A DNA stretch of 64,000 nt from the NCBI RefSeq assembly GCF_900206265.1, contig NZ_LT907782.1:2418001-2482000 (forward strand). Reading direction: 5' to 3'. The stretch's first letter is position 1, and every line of letters starts with the position of its first letter. The DNA is from Nitrosomonas ureae (lineage in GTDB: Bacteria > Pseudomonadota > Gammaproteobacteria > Burkholderiales > Nitrosomonadaceae). This document shows positions 42,328 to 52,100 of the stretch, piece by piece. The notes under the pieces were generated by a model. It did no database searches, was not told the DNA's origin, and saw only the letters and a program-made list of their open reading frames with translations. Made by a program: the position numbers and the translations under genes.

Positions 42328-45300
42328 ATGGCTAGATTTTTTATTGAGCGGCCGATCTTTGCATCGGTTTTGTCGATCATTATTGTGCTTGCAGGATTGG
42401 CGGCTGCCATGCAATTGCCGATCGAGCAGTACCCGAGGATTACGCCTCCCACCGTCATTGTGACTGCAAATTTCCCCGGTGCCAGTGCCGAAACGGTCAT
42501 CAAAACAGTGGCTGCGCCGATTGAAGAGAAGCTCAGTGCCATTGAGGGTTTGTTGTACTTTAATTCCAGCGCTGATTCGAGCGGGCGCCTGACGATTACC
42601 GTCACATTTGAAATTGGCACCGATGTCGATCGCGCAACGTTCAATGTCAGCAATGAAGTGAATACCGCATTGGCGCGTTTACCTGATGAAGTCAGGCGTA
42701 CCGGAATTACCATCCAGAAACGCACCAATGATCTGTTGCTGGTTTTCGCGGTAACTTCCCAGGACCCTCAGCATACAGGGCTTTTTCTAAGCAACTTCAT
42801 TACCAACAATATTCTGGATGACATCAGGCGTGCGCCGGGTGTTGGGGAAGCCAGAATTTTTGGCGCCCAGGATTATTCCATGCGGATTTGGTTGAGACCG
42901 GATCGAATGGCGCAACTGGGCATTACAACCAGCGATATTGTAGCTGCTATCCGGGCGCAAAATGCGCAACCCGCGGTGGGGAAGATAGGACAGGAACCTG
43001 CCTTGGCCGATCAGCAATTGGTTTATACCGTCACTGCGAAAGGCCGGTTATTAGAACCCGAACAATTTGAGAATATCATCTTGCGTTCGGATGGGCCGCG
43101 CGGTGTGTTGTATTTAAAAGATGTGGCGCGGATCGAACTGGGTGCGCAAGACTATTCAACCCGGACTTTGTTGAATGGACAGCCGGGTTTGGGTATCGGT
43201 GTGTTTTTGCGCTCCGGTGCCAACGCGCTGGATACGGCTGCAGCAGTTAAAGCCAAGATGAATGAGCTGCAGCATTATTTCCCTGAAGGGGTGCAGTACG
43301 TTGTTTCCTATGATATCAGCGTGTTTGTCAAAGCCTCCATTTGGGAAGTGATCAAAACCCTGGGGGAAGCCATGTTGCTGGTGGTTCTGGTGGTTTATTT
43401 GTTTCTGCAGAGCTGGCGCGCCACGCTGATTCCGATTATCGCCATCCCGATCTCTTTGATCGGCACGTTTGCCGGACTCTGGTTGCTGGGGTACTCGATC
43501 AATACTTTGACGCTTTTTGCCATGGTGCTCTCAATCGGCATTGTGGTCGATGATGCGATTGTGGTGCTGGAAAATATCGAGCGGTTAATGACGCAAGAAA
43601 AATTATCACCGATGAATGCCGCGATCAAGGCGATGCAACAGGTATCCAGCGCCGTGGTAGCGATGACCATGGTTCTGGTGGCGGTTTTTATTCCGGTGGC
43701 ATTTTTAGGAGGCATAGCTGGTGAGTTGTATCGGCAGTTTGCTGTAACGGTGGCGGTGGCGGGCGTTATTTCCGGCATTGTGGCCTTGACGTTAACGCCC
43801 ACTTTGTGCGCGGCTTTACTCCGGCCCACGCATCGTCAATCGGTTTTCTTTACCTGGTTCAACACATATTTTGAGCAAGTGCGCAGATTTTATGTGGGCA
43901 TGGTGGGCCTGAGTCTGCGCAACTCGATCCGATGCGTATTGATTTTCGCGTTGGTGATTGTGGGACTGATGGTTCTGGTGAAGCATATTCCGGAGAGCTT
44001 GGTTCCTGCGGAAGATCAAGGTTTCGTGATTGCAGCGGTGATTCTGCCCGATAGTGCCACGCTGGCAAGAACCGTGCAAACCGCTGACGCCGTTGTTGCC
44101 GAGCTGATGAGCAAGGAGCCCGCGGTGATTTTTCAGTTTGCGGTGAATGGACTGGATTTTATTGGCGGCGGGAACAAAACGAATGTATCGACCATATTTC
44201 TGCGTTTGAAAGATTGGTCGGAACGTACGGTCAGCGCGGAAGAAACGGTCAAGAAGATATTTCAAGTGGGTGCTCAGCAACCGGATGGTCTGGCGATTGC
44301 CTTTAATCCACCGGCGATACGGGGACTGGGCAGTACCGGCGGGTTTGAATTATTTGTGCAGAGCCGTACGGGTTCCGATACTGCACAGTTAGCCGTGGTG
44401 GTGAATGAATTCATGCAGGCGTTGAGGCAAGAACCCAGGCTGGCGACAGTGAATTCATTTTTGCGTTCGTCGGTACCGCAGTATTTTATCGAAGTGGATG
44501 AAGCTAAAGCCGTCGCGCAAGGGGTTGCTATCGCGGATATTTATGACACGCTGCAAAGCACGATGGGAACATTCTATGTTAATGATTTCAATCGCTTTGG
44601 ACGGACGTATCGCGTACAGCTACAGGCTGAGGCCGCGTTCCGCATGAAAGCGGAGGACTTGGGGAAAGTCTACGTGCGCGCGCAATCGGGTGCGATGGTG
44701 CCTTTGTCAGCCTTGAGCACAGTCAAGCACATCGTGGGTGCGGAACAACTGGAGCGATTCAATGGCCTGCTGGCGGCGAAAATCATGGGGAGCGGCGCCA
44801 GCGGTGTCAGCTCCGGCGAGGCCATTGCGTTGGTCGAAAGCATTGCAGCCACAATCTTGCCGGAAGGTTATCAAATTGCCTGGACCGGTGCCGCATTTCA
44901 GGAAAAAAGATTGGGCTCGGCGGCGATCTTCGCCTTCAGTCTTGCGGTCGTGATGGTTTTCCTGATTTTGGCTGCGCAATTTGAAACCTGGGCGTTGCCC
45001 GTGGCCGTCATTATGGCGATTCCATTTGCGATGCTCGGTGCATTAGCCGCAATTCTGCTGCGTGGTATGCCCAATGATATTTATTTTCAGATCGGCATGG
45101 TGACGTTGATCGGGTTGACGGCAAAAAATGCGATTCTGCTGGTTGAATTTGCCAGCCAGAGAATGAAGCAGGGCGTGGATGCTGCCCAGGCGGCGATTCA
45201 ATCCGCGCAACTGCGTTTTCGTCCGATCGTAATGACTTCGATGGCATTTATATTGGGCGTGGTTCCGCTGGTTATCGCCACCGGCGCTGGCTCGGCCGCG

Positions 45301-45486
45301 CGCCAATCGATGGGAACCGGAGTTTTTGGCGGCATGATCATGGCGACTACCGTCGCCACTATTTTTGTGCCATTATTTTTTTCCTGGTTTGTGCGCAAAC
45401 ACGAACCTAAACAACCTGAGACTCTGCAAGCCATAATGCCCAAATCACAACTATCTGATAAGTCGGATAGAGATGCTCAGGATTGA
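42328..45486 (+). CDS. RND multidrug efflux pump, HAE1 (AcrB) type
   Basis: 1052 residues, the usual AcrB length. Twelve membrane helices are arranged as 1+5 and 1+5 around two large periplasmic loops. Proton-relay aspartates are present in 'SIGIVVDDAIVVLENIERLM' (TM4) and the TM10 lysine region in 'LTAKNAILLVEFASQ'. N-terminal 'FIERPIFASVLSIIIVLAGL' and 'QLPIEQYPRITPPTVIVTAN' are typical. This is the HAE1 group for hydrophobic or amphiphilic drugs, not the metal (HME) group, so no direct tie to the copper genes upstream is shown. The trimeric pump uses the adaptor encoded upstream. Confidence 0.93.
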   Translation: MARFFIERPIFASVLSIIIVLAGLAAAMQLPIEQYPRITPPTVIVTANFPGASAETVIKTVAAPIEEKLSAIEGLLYFNSSADSSGRLTITVTFEIGTDVDRATFNVSNEVNTALARLPDEVRRTGITIQKRTNDLLLVFAVTSQDPQHTGLFLSNFITNNILDDIRRAPGVGEARIFGAQDYSMRIWLRPDRMAQLGITTSDIVAAIRAQNAQPAVGKIGQEPALADQQLVYTVTAKGRLLEPEQFENIILRSDGPRGVLYLKDVARIELGAQDYSTRTLLNGQPGLGIGVFLRSGANALDTAAAVKAKMNELQHYFPEGVQYVVSYDISVFVKASIWEVIKTLGEAMLLVVLVVYLFLQSWRATLIPIIAIPISLIGTFAGLWLLGYSINTLTLFAMVLSIGIVVDDAIVVLENIERLMTQEKLSPMNAAIKAMQQVSSAVVAMTMVLVAVFIPVAFLGGIAGELYRQFAVTVAVAGVISGIVALTLTPTLCAALLRPTHRQSVFFTWFNTYFEQVRRFYVGMVGLSLRNSIRCVLIFALVIVGLMVLVKHIPESLVPAEDQGFVIAAVILPDSATLARTVQTADAVVAELMSKEPAVIFQFAVNGLDFIGGGNKTNVSTIFLRLKDWSERTVSAEETVKKIFQVGAQQPDGLAIAFNPPAIRGLGSTGGFELFVQSRTGSDTAQLAVVVNEFMQALRQEPRLATVNSFLRSSVPQYFIEVDEAKAVAQGVAIADIYDTLQSTMGTFYVNDFNRFGRTYRVQLQAEAAFRMKAEDLGKVYVRAQSGAMVPLSALSTVKHIVGAEQLERFNGLLAAKIMGSGASGVSSGEAIALVESIAATILPEGYQIAWTGAAFQEKRLGSAAIFAFSLAVVMVFLILAAQFETWALPVAVIMAIPFAMLGALAAILLRGMPNDIYFQIGMVTLIGLTAKNAILLVEFASQRMKQGVDAAQAAIQSAQLRFRPIVMTSMAFILGVVPLVIATGAGSAARQSMGTGVFGGMIMATTVATIFVPLFFSWFVRKHEPKQPETLQAIMPKSQLSDKSDRDAQD

Positions 45487-45496
45487 TGGATTCAAA

Positions 45497-45550
45497 TAGT
45501 TGAGAAACTATCTGCGTTGTCGTTGCAGTGTTAGAAGCGATGACGACTTG
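45497..45550 (+). repeat. Dispersed intergenic repeat, partial copy 2
   Basis: AGTTGAGAAACTATCTGCG, then GTTGTCGTTGCAGTGTTAG, aligns to the left third of the repeat at 59382 and 28895. The core and right end are missing. Confidence 0.45.
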
Positions 45551-45576
45551 TCAGAAAGTCTTTGAACAATCCCTGT

Positions 45577-45649
45577 TTGTCATTCCGAATATAGTGAGGA
45601 ATCTTCAAGAATTAATGTGATAAATTTCTCGTTGCACGCGAAATGACAG
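45577..45649. repeat. Short inverted-repeat element (TGTCATTCC... type)
   Basis: The left end TGTCATTCCGAA and the right end GCGAAATGACA are inverted partners. Between them lie GTGAGGAATCTT and AAATTTCTCGTTGCACGCG. This pattern of ends and the GAGGAATCT / TTTCTCG pair are typical of small, non-coding, MITE-like repeats seen in many bacterial genomes. Confidence 0.5.
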
Positions 45650-45982
45650 CGATGCAAGAGCTTCCCGGAGAATAAGGATTATCACGCAGTAAAATTGTCG
45701 ATTGTCATTTGCTTTCAAACGATGCTATTGTGCAGCGAAACCCTTCTAGTAAATTTTTATTAAAAAACAGTTTAAACTAAATTTATACAAATTCATTTTG
45801 AAAAGGACTAAGATATTTCGGAGAATCTAATGTTGTAGATTTATATAGTCTGCTACAGATTGTAGCTTTGGTTTTGCTCTGATCATTCCAGATAACAGTT
45901 GGTGCTGTGGAAGCGATATTTCTGACGAGCTGAAACCTTATTTAATAGTTTGAAGTTTTTCCCCAGCTCAGGAATGCTGATC

Positions 45983-48013
45983 ATGGCAACTACAATTATC
46001 AATTTATCCAGCCTCGATGGCACAAACGGCTTTCGTTTGGATGGTGTCGCGGCGAATCAACTATCCGGTGCGTCAGTTAGCAATGCGGGTGATGTGGACG
46101 GAGATGGATTTGATGATGTCATTATCGGTGCTCCAGATGCCAGCCCGAACGGAAAGAATTCCGGTGCCAGCTATGTAGTGTTTGGTAAGGCTTCAGGTTT
46201 TAGTGCTACGATGAGTTTATCTACTCTCAACGGCGGCAATGGCTTCCGCCTGGAAGGGTCAGCCGCAGGTGATCGGTTAGGTAGTGTCTGCAATGCTGGG
46301 GATGTCAATGGTGATGGTTTAGATGATTTGATTATTGGAGCACCTGGAGCTGATTCGAATGGAAGTAACTCAGGATCCAGTTACGTGGTGTTTGGTAAAG
46401 ATACCGGATTTGAGGCCACAATGAATTTATCCAGTCTTGACGGTAATAACGGCTTTCGCTTGGATGGCCCAGCTTCAGATCTTATGAAATTGGGATCTGG
46501 AGCACCGGTCAGTAGTGCTGGAGATATCAATGGGGATGGCTTTGACGACGTGATTATCGGGGCATCATCGCAAGGCAATGACGACTATTCTTCTCCGGTA
46601 ACTGTTGATTATGTCGTGTTTGGAAAAGCCCCGGGATTCGACTCGATATCCAATCTATCGGACCTAAACGGAAGTAATGGTTTTCGTTTACAACTTGCTA
46701 CTATAGCAGAAACGACATCAGTCAGTAGTGCAGGCGATATTAACGGTGATGGCTACGACGATCTGATTGTAGGTATTCTATTACCATCTACCTATCGTGA
46801 TGCCATAAATGGCACTGTAAGTTACGTAGTGTTCGGCAAAGGCTCCGGTTTTGATTCTGCAATAAATTTATTCAATCTTGATGGCAGCGATGGTTTCAAG
46901 TTAACGGGTATGGGTTTTAACTTGTATGGGGGAGCGCTTGATGTCAGTAACGCGGGCGATATTAATGGCGACGGATTCGGTGATTTGATCATTGGTGCTG
47001 CTGAAGAATTTCGGGCCGGGTATGATTCTGGTACCAGCTACGTAGTGTTTGGCAAGGCATCGGGATTTGATGCCACAATGAGTTTATCCGATCTTGATGG
47101 CGACAATGGTTTTCGTATTGATGGCGTGACTGAAAATGATCGATCGGGATCTTCGGTGAGCGGTGCAGGGGATGTGAATGGCGATGGTTTCGATGATTTG
47201 ATTGTAGGTGCTCCCGGAGCACCAAATTCGAATGGTGACCGATCCGGTTCCAGCTATGTAGTATTTGGTAAGGCCTCGGGTTTTGATGCCACAATGAGTT
47301 TATCCGATCTTGATGGCGACAATGGTTTTCGTATTGATGGCGTGACTGAAAATGATCGATCGGGATCTTCGGTGAGCGGTGCAGCGGATGTGAATGGCGA
47401 TGGTTTCGATGATTTGATTGTCGGTGCCCCCGGCGTTAATTTGAATGGCGAAAATTCTAATGCCAGCTTTGTGATCTTTGGCCGCAGCGATTTTACCGGT
47501 GGTAGTGACGTGGATTTTCCCGGTACACCCGGCAATGATATTTTCACCGGCACTTCCGCTGCGGAAAGTTTTGTGGGAGGCGCCGGCAATGACCGCATGA
47601 TCGGCCGTGGTGGCGCGGATTCGTTCGATGGCGGTGCAGGCAACGATTACATCCGCATCTTGGGCGATAATTTTCAATTTGTCGATGGTGGGTTGGGTAC
47701 TGATATCCTGGGACTGGCTGGGAGCGGCTTCAATCTAGACTTGTCAGGCGTAATCGATAACATCCACGGTATCGAGATTATCGCCCTATACGGTGTCGGC
47801 GACAATACGCTGACCTTGACGGCACAGGATGTCATCGATCTATCGGGTGAGACGAATACGCTGAAAATCAAAGGCAATGTCGGGGATAGCGTGGTTGGGC
47901 TGAGCAACGGCTGGGTGGACGGTGGTATTCGGGGTAACTTCCATGAGTATACACAGGGCGATGCGGTGGTGCTGATCGGGGTGAATGTGACCACGGATTT
48001 CCCGGTTGGTTAA
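45983..48013 (+). CDS. Single-module FG-GAP (7-blade propeller) / RTX protein
   Basis: 676 residues from the ATG at 45983 (AGGA about 10 bases upstream). No signal peptide. Residues 1-500 hold exactly seven FG-GAP repeats, each with a DxNxDGxxD calcium loop ('AGDVNGDGFDDLIVGAPGA' type), a 'SYVVFGKASGFDATM' strand and 'SLDGNNGFRLDG'. This points to one integrin-alpha-like seven-bladed propeller. One RTX-like stretch follows ('FVGGAGNDRMIGRGGADSFD', 'GGAGNDYIRI'), then a ~120-residue C-terminal domain with 'LTLTAQDVIDLSGETNTLKI'. The layout suggests a leaderless type I-secreted protein. Repeats 6 and 7 are nearly identical DNA copies. Confidence 0.82.
   Translation: MATTIINLSSLDGTNGFRLDGVAANQLSGASVSNAGDVDGDGFDDVIIGAPDASPNGKNSGASYVVFGKASGFSATMSLSTLNGGNGFRLEGSAAGDRLGSVCNAGDVNGDGLDDLIIGAPGADSNGSNSGSSYVVFGKDTGFEATMNLSSLDGNNGFRLDGPASDLMKLGSGAPVSSAGDINGDGFDDVIIGASSQGNDDYSSPVTVDYVVFGKAPGFDSISNLSDLNGSNGFRLQLATIAETTSVSSAGDINGDGYDDLIVGILLPSTYRDAINGTVSYVVFGKGSGFDSAINLFNLDGSDGFKLTGMGFNLYGGALDVSNAGDINGDGFGDLIIGAAEEFRAGYDSGTSYVVFGKASGFDATMSLSDLDGDNGFRIDGVTENDRSGSSVSGAGDVNGDGFDDLIVGAPGAPNSNGDRSGSSYVVFGKASGFDATMSLSDLDGDNGFRIDGVTENDRSGSSVSGAADVNGDGFDDLIVGAPGVNLNGENSNASFVIFGRSDFTGGSDVDFPGTPGNDIFTGTSAAESFVGGAGNDRMIGRGGADSFDGGAGNDYIRILGDNFQFVDGGLGTDILGLAGSGFNLDLSGVIDNIHGIEIIALYGVGDNTLTLTAQDVIDLSGETNTLKIKGNVGDSVVGLSNGWVDGGIRGNFHEYTQGDAVVLIGVNVTTDFPVG
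47072..47418 (+). repeat. Near-perfect tandem duplication in the single-module gene
   Basis: About 137 bases at 47072-47208 recur at 47282-47418, with a 210-base (70-codon, one-blade) offset and one clear mismatch (AGGGG against AGCGG). This makes blades 6 and 7 almost the same. Confidence 0.75.
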
Positions 48014-48042
48014 CGAGCCTTTCAGAATTACTCGATTGTTAG

Positions 48043-48083
48043 AAACAGACCGGAAAGATCGCATCTTTCGGTCTGTTTTTTTA
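48043..48083 (+). terminator. Strong rho-independent terminator
   Basis: AAACAGACCGGAAAGAT pairs with ATCTTTCGGTCTGTTT across a CGC loop with one bulged G, followed by a T-run, 30 bases after the FG-GAP gene stop. Confidence 0.9.
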
Positions 48084-48130
48084 CCCCAGCTTGCGCTTTA
48101 GGGTGTTTCCCTGATGTTATTTCAGGCAAT

Positions 48131-48162
48131 AAAAAAGCCACTTGATATCAAGTGGCTTTTTT
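48131..48162. terminator. Bidirectional terminator, perfect 32-base palindrome
   Basis: AAAAAAGCCACTTGAT pairs with ATCAAGTGGCTTTTTT with no unpaired base. A-runs and T-runs on both sides suit termination in both directions. It lies 19 bases after the stop of the leftward gene at 48182. Confidence 0.9.
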
Positions 48163-48181
48163 ATAACGAGGAGATTTTTTA

Positions 48182-48565
48182 TTAATTAGCTGGAGTGTTA
48201 TCGATATTGCCGCTTACGAATTGCGGTGCCTGGCTTTCACCAGCTAATTTGTAATGTATCGCTGCCTGAGCTTTATTCTCAGCTACTAATTTTTCATATT
48301 CACGAATATTGGCTTTTTCATGAGATTGAAAATCCAGACCTTTGCGACCATAGTAAAAAGATCTTGATTCATAATCTTCCAAAGCAGCTTGGTGTTGTGC
48401 AAGCTTAACTTCTGCTTCTTTTAATAACACTTCATGTTGTTTTGCCAATTGCAGATGTTCTTGAGCGGTTAAAATTTCTTCGGCGCTTGCGGAGCTGAAG
48501 GGCAGGCCGACAAAAAATAAAGCAGCGATTAATGATATTGCTGTAATAGTTTTTTGAGTTTTCAT
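48182..48565 (-). CDS. Small periplasmic helical protein
   Basis: 127 residues from the ATG at 48565, preceded by GGAGG; a longer frame has no such site. The signal peptide ends 'PFSSASA'. The mature part is one long charged helix ('EHLQLAKQHEVLLKEAEVKL', 'ESRSFYYGRKGLDFQSHEKA', 'EYEKLVAENKAQAAIHYKLA'), so it is probably a coiled-coil or helical-hairpin periplasmic protein. I recognise no family with confidence. It is flanked by the two FG-GAP genes but points the other way, with its own terminator. Confidence 0.72.
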   Translation of the reverse strand: MKTQKTITAISLIAALFFVGLPFSSASAEEILTAQEHLQLAKQHEVLLKEAEVKLAQHQAALEDYESRSFYYGRKGLDFQSHEKANIREYEKLVAENKAQAAIHYKLAGESQAPQFVSGNIDNTPAN

Positions 48566-48691
48566 GATTTTTGCCTCCGAGATAAATTTCAACGATTGAG
48601 TACATATTAATGACTCCCGCATCGAAAATAAATCGGGAAACCCTTGATTCTTATACTGGGGAAACCCTTGTTGATCTCTAAGGAAAACCAT

Positions 48692-49148
48692 TAGAATCCA
48701 TGGAAATGAAGGGTGTATCTATAACAAGAGCGTTAAAGTCAGGTCAGCCCCCCATCCATCAAAATTTATTTAATTGCTTTGCTTTCAGTCTTTACAAATA
48801 TAAGTGTGCAATATCTGATCTGCCTTGATACGACAACTTCTGTAGAGAATGCGTATTTCAGCAAACTTTCCGCTGTTTTCCAAGCATTCCTCAAGCTTCT
48901 TTAAAACCTACATATACAGTCAGAATTATCTGAATTGTCATTAAAGTATTTTTGTGCCACAGTGCCTGATCTCGTCAACATATTCTTATAAAAATAATTT
49001 AAATTAACGGTTTGCGGTATGCGATGGAATATTCCGCTGGCGAAGCTACATAATCATCAGATCACTCAGTTTATGATCAAGATGATGGTGAATACCCTAG
49101 CAATTAATGGATTGCTTGCAAATCACTTCTTATTTTGGAGGCAAAATA
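48692..49148. other. 457-base gap upstream of the triple-module gene
   Basis: No accepted ORF. It is AT-rich and divergent, so it should carry promoters for both neighbours. No strong hairpin or repeat is seen apart from the GGAGG ribosome site at the 3' end. Confidence 0.4.
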
Positions 49149-52100
49149 ATGGCAATAGCTAATTTTAATTTGGCTGATCTCGATGGCAGCAATGGTTTTC
49201 GTCTGAATGCAGAGACAGGATATTCCTTTCGTTCGGTCAGGAATGCAGGCGATGTGAATGGTGATGGTTTGGATGATGTGTCAATCAGCATTTCTGGGGA
49301 TGCCAGCAGGGGTTACAGTAGTTCCGGTTACGTAGTGTTCGGCAAGGTTGCGGGATTTGATGCGGAGATGGATTTGTCGGAACTTGACGGCAGTAACGGC
49401 TTTCTTTTGAATGAAGGATATAGTTTCGACACCGTTGGGGATGTGAACGGGGATGGCTTTGATGATGTGATTATTGGTGCTGGGAATCACATCTATGTGG
49501 TATTTGGGCGTGCATCCGGTTTTGATGTTGAGGTGGATCTATCCAGTCTTGATGGCAGCGATGGTTTTCGCTTGGAAAAAAGTAAAGTCAGCGCCGCTGG
49601 AGATGTGAATGGGGATGGTTTTGATGATGTGATTATTGGTGCTGGGAATTACAGCTACGTAGTATTTGGGCGTGCCTCCGGTTTTGATGCTGAGGTGGAT
49701 CTATCCAGTCTTGATGGTAGCAACGGCTTTGGTTTGCATAGAGTAGACAGTGGCCGATTAGTAATCAACACAGTCAGCACTGCTGGAGATTTCAATGGAG
49801 ATGGTTTTGATGATGTGATTGTTTTTTTTGATACAGTATTAGGTAAATCTGATGGCTATGTGGTTTTTGGCAAGTCAACGGGCATTGATGCGATGACGGA
49901 ATTATCCAGTCTTGATGGCAGTAACGGCTTTCACTTAAAAAATATCTCATTTAGATTCAGTGACGCAGGCGATGTGAACGGGGATGGTTTTGATGATTTG
50001 ATTATTGGTGCTGGGAATTACAGTTACGTAGTATTTGGGCGCGCATCTGGATTCGAAGCCGAGATGGATCTGTTCGAACTCAGTGAGAATGGTTTTCGCG
50101 TGGATGCACTGGCGCCGCGAGATGGATTTGGCAGCTCGGTCAGCACGGCTGGAGATGTCAACGGTGATGGTTTTGATGATGTGATTATCGGCGCTCCCGG
50201 CGGCTCCGGTTCCAGCTACGTGGTATTTGGCCAGGCATCCGGTTTTGATGCTACGGTCAATCTAATGTCCTTGAACGGAGCTCTGGAAAATGGTCATTTA
50301 GGTAGTTCGGTCAGTGGTGCGGGAGACGTGAATGGCGACGGGTTTGATGATTTGATGGTCAGTGCTGGTGGAGACATAATATACCGAGGGGTAGGTGATA
50401 CGACCTATTATACGACCAGTTCCGGCTATGTAATATTTGGCAGCAGCGATTTCACCGGTTTGACAGCATACCTTGGCACCTCGGGCGACGACACGCTCAC
50501 GGGCACAACGGCGGCTGAGATCTTTTATGCACGCGAAGGCAAAGACACGCTGATCAGCGGCGGGGGCGCGGATACGATTTTTGGAGGAGCAGGCCGCGAC
50601 ACCATCCGGGTGTCCGATCCTGATTTTTTGCTGGTTGACGGTGGCAATGATCATTCCGGGTTTGTGGAAGATGACACCCTGGAGTTGGATGGCGGTGGAA
50701 TGAACCTGGATCTGACGGCTGCAGATCACACGGTTATCGATATTGAAACCATCGATTTGAGCGGTACCGGGGATAACGTATTAACGCTGACGGCTGCGGA
50801 TGTGCTGGATCTATCGAGCAGCACCGATACCCTAACAGTCAAGGGCGACGCCGGTGATCGCGTTGCCGGATTAAGCAGTGGCTGGGTCGATCGCGGTTTT
50901 AAGGGTGAGTTTCATATGTTTTCGGCCCAGAATGAAGCGGTGCTGATGGTTGCGGATGCTGTAAGTACAGATTTTGTGGATGGCGGTCATATGGTTATAT
51001 CCGATCTGAATGGGGATAATGGCTTCCGCCTGGATGGTGCAGCAGGTCATTCTTCAGGCGGCTCTGTGAGCAATGCGGGGGACGTCAATGGGGATGGTCT
51101 TGATGATGTAATTATTGGTGCTCCTTTTGCTAACCTGAGTGGTAATTATTCCGGTACCAGCTACGTGGTATTTGGCAAGGCATCCGGATTTGATGCAACA
51201 ATGAACTTATCCGGTCTCGACGGCAGCAATGGTTTCCGTCTGGGTGGGGTGGCGAATAATGACAATTCTGGTGTAGTCAGTAGTGCGGGGGACGTCAATG
51301 GCGATGGTTTTGATGATGTAATCATTGGAGCACCTGGTGCTGACAACAATAATCTCTCTTCCGGTTCAAGCTACGTAGTATTCGGCAAGGCATCAGGATT
51401 CGATGCGGTAATGAATCTATCCGGCCTCGATGGCAGTAATGGTTTTCGCCTGGATGGTGAAGTACTGCGTGAATATTCGGGGCTCTCTGTGAGCAACGCC
51501 GGGGACGTCAATGGTGATGGTTTTGATGATGTAATCATTGGTGCTCCTGGTGCTGATCCGAACAATTCCCATTTCGATGACGAAGGTTCCAGTTATGTGG
51601 TATTTGGTAAGGCATCCGGATTTGATGCGGCGATGAATCTCTCCACCCTGGACGGCAGTAATGGTTTTCGTCTGGATGGAGAATTATTTAGAGGCTCGTC
51701 AGGTGCTTCGGTCAGCGCTGCGGGGGATGTCAACGGTGATGGTTTTGGTGATGTGATTATTGGTGCTTCTCGTGGATATGGTTCCAGTTATGTGGTATTT
51801 GGCAAGGCGGCGGGATTTGATGCGGCGATGAACTTATCCGATCTTGATGGCAGCAACGGTTTTCGCATGAAGGGAGGGACGTCCGATATTTTAGCCGGAT
51901 CGATCAGCAATGCTGGAGATGTCAACGGGGATGGGTTTGATGATTTGATTATTAGCGCCCGAGGAATTCGGGTGGGTGATTATTATTATGGTTATAGCTA
52001 TGCTCGCGGGGGCAGTTACGTAGTATTCGGCAAAGCGTCAGGTTTTGATGCAGAGATGAATCTGTCCGAGCTTGATGGCGGTAATGGTTTTCGTCTGAAT

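Larger units (their letters stand above)
45487..45982. other. 496-base gap holding two repeat remnants
   Basis: It contains a remnant of the dispersed repeat (45497-45550) and a short inverted-repeat element (45577-45649). The rest, up to the FG-GAP gene, is AT-rich and probably carries its promoter. No ORF was accepted. Confidence 0.5.
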
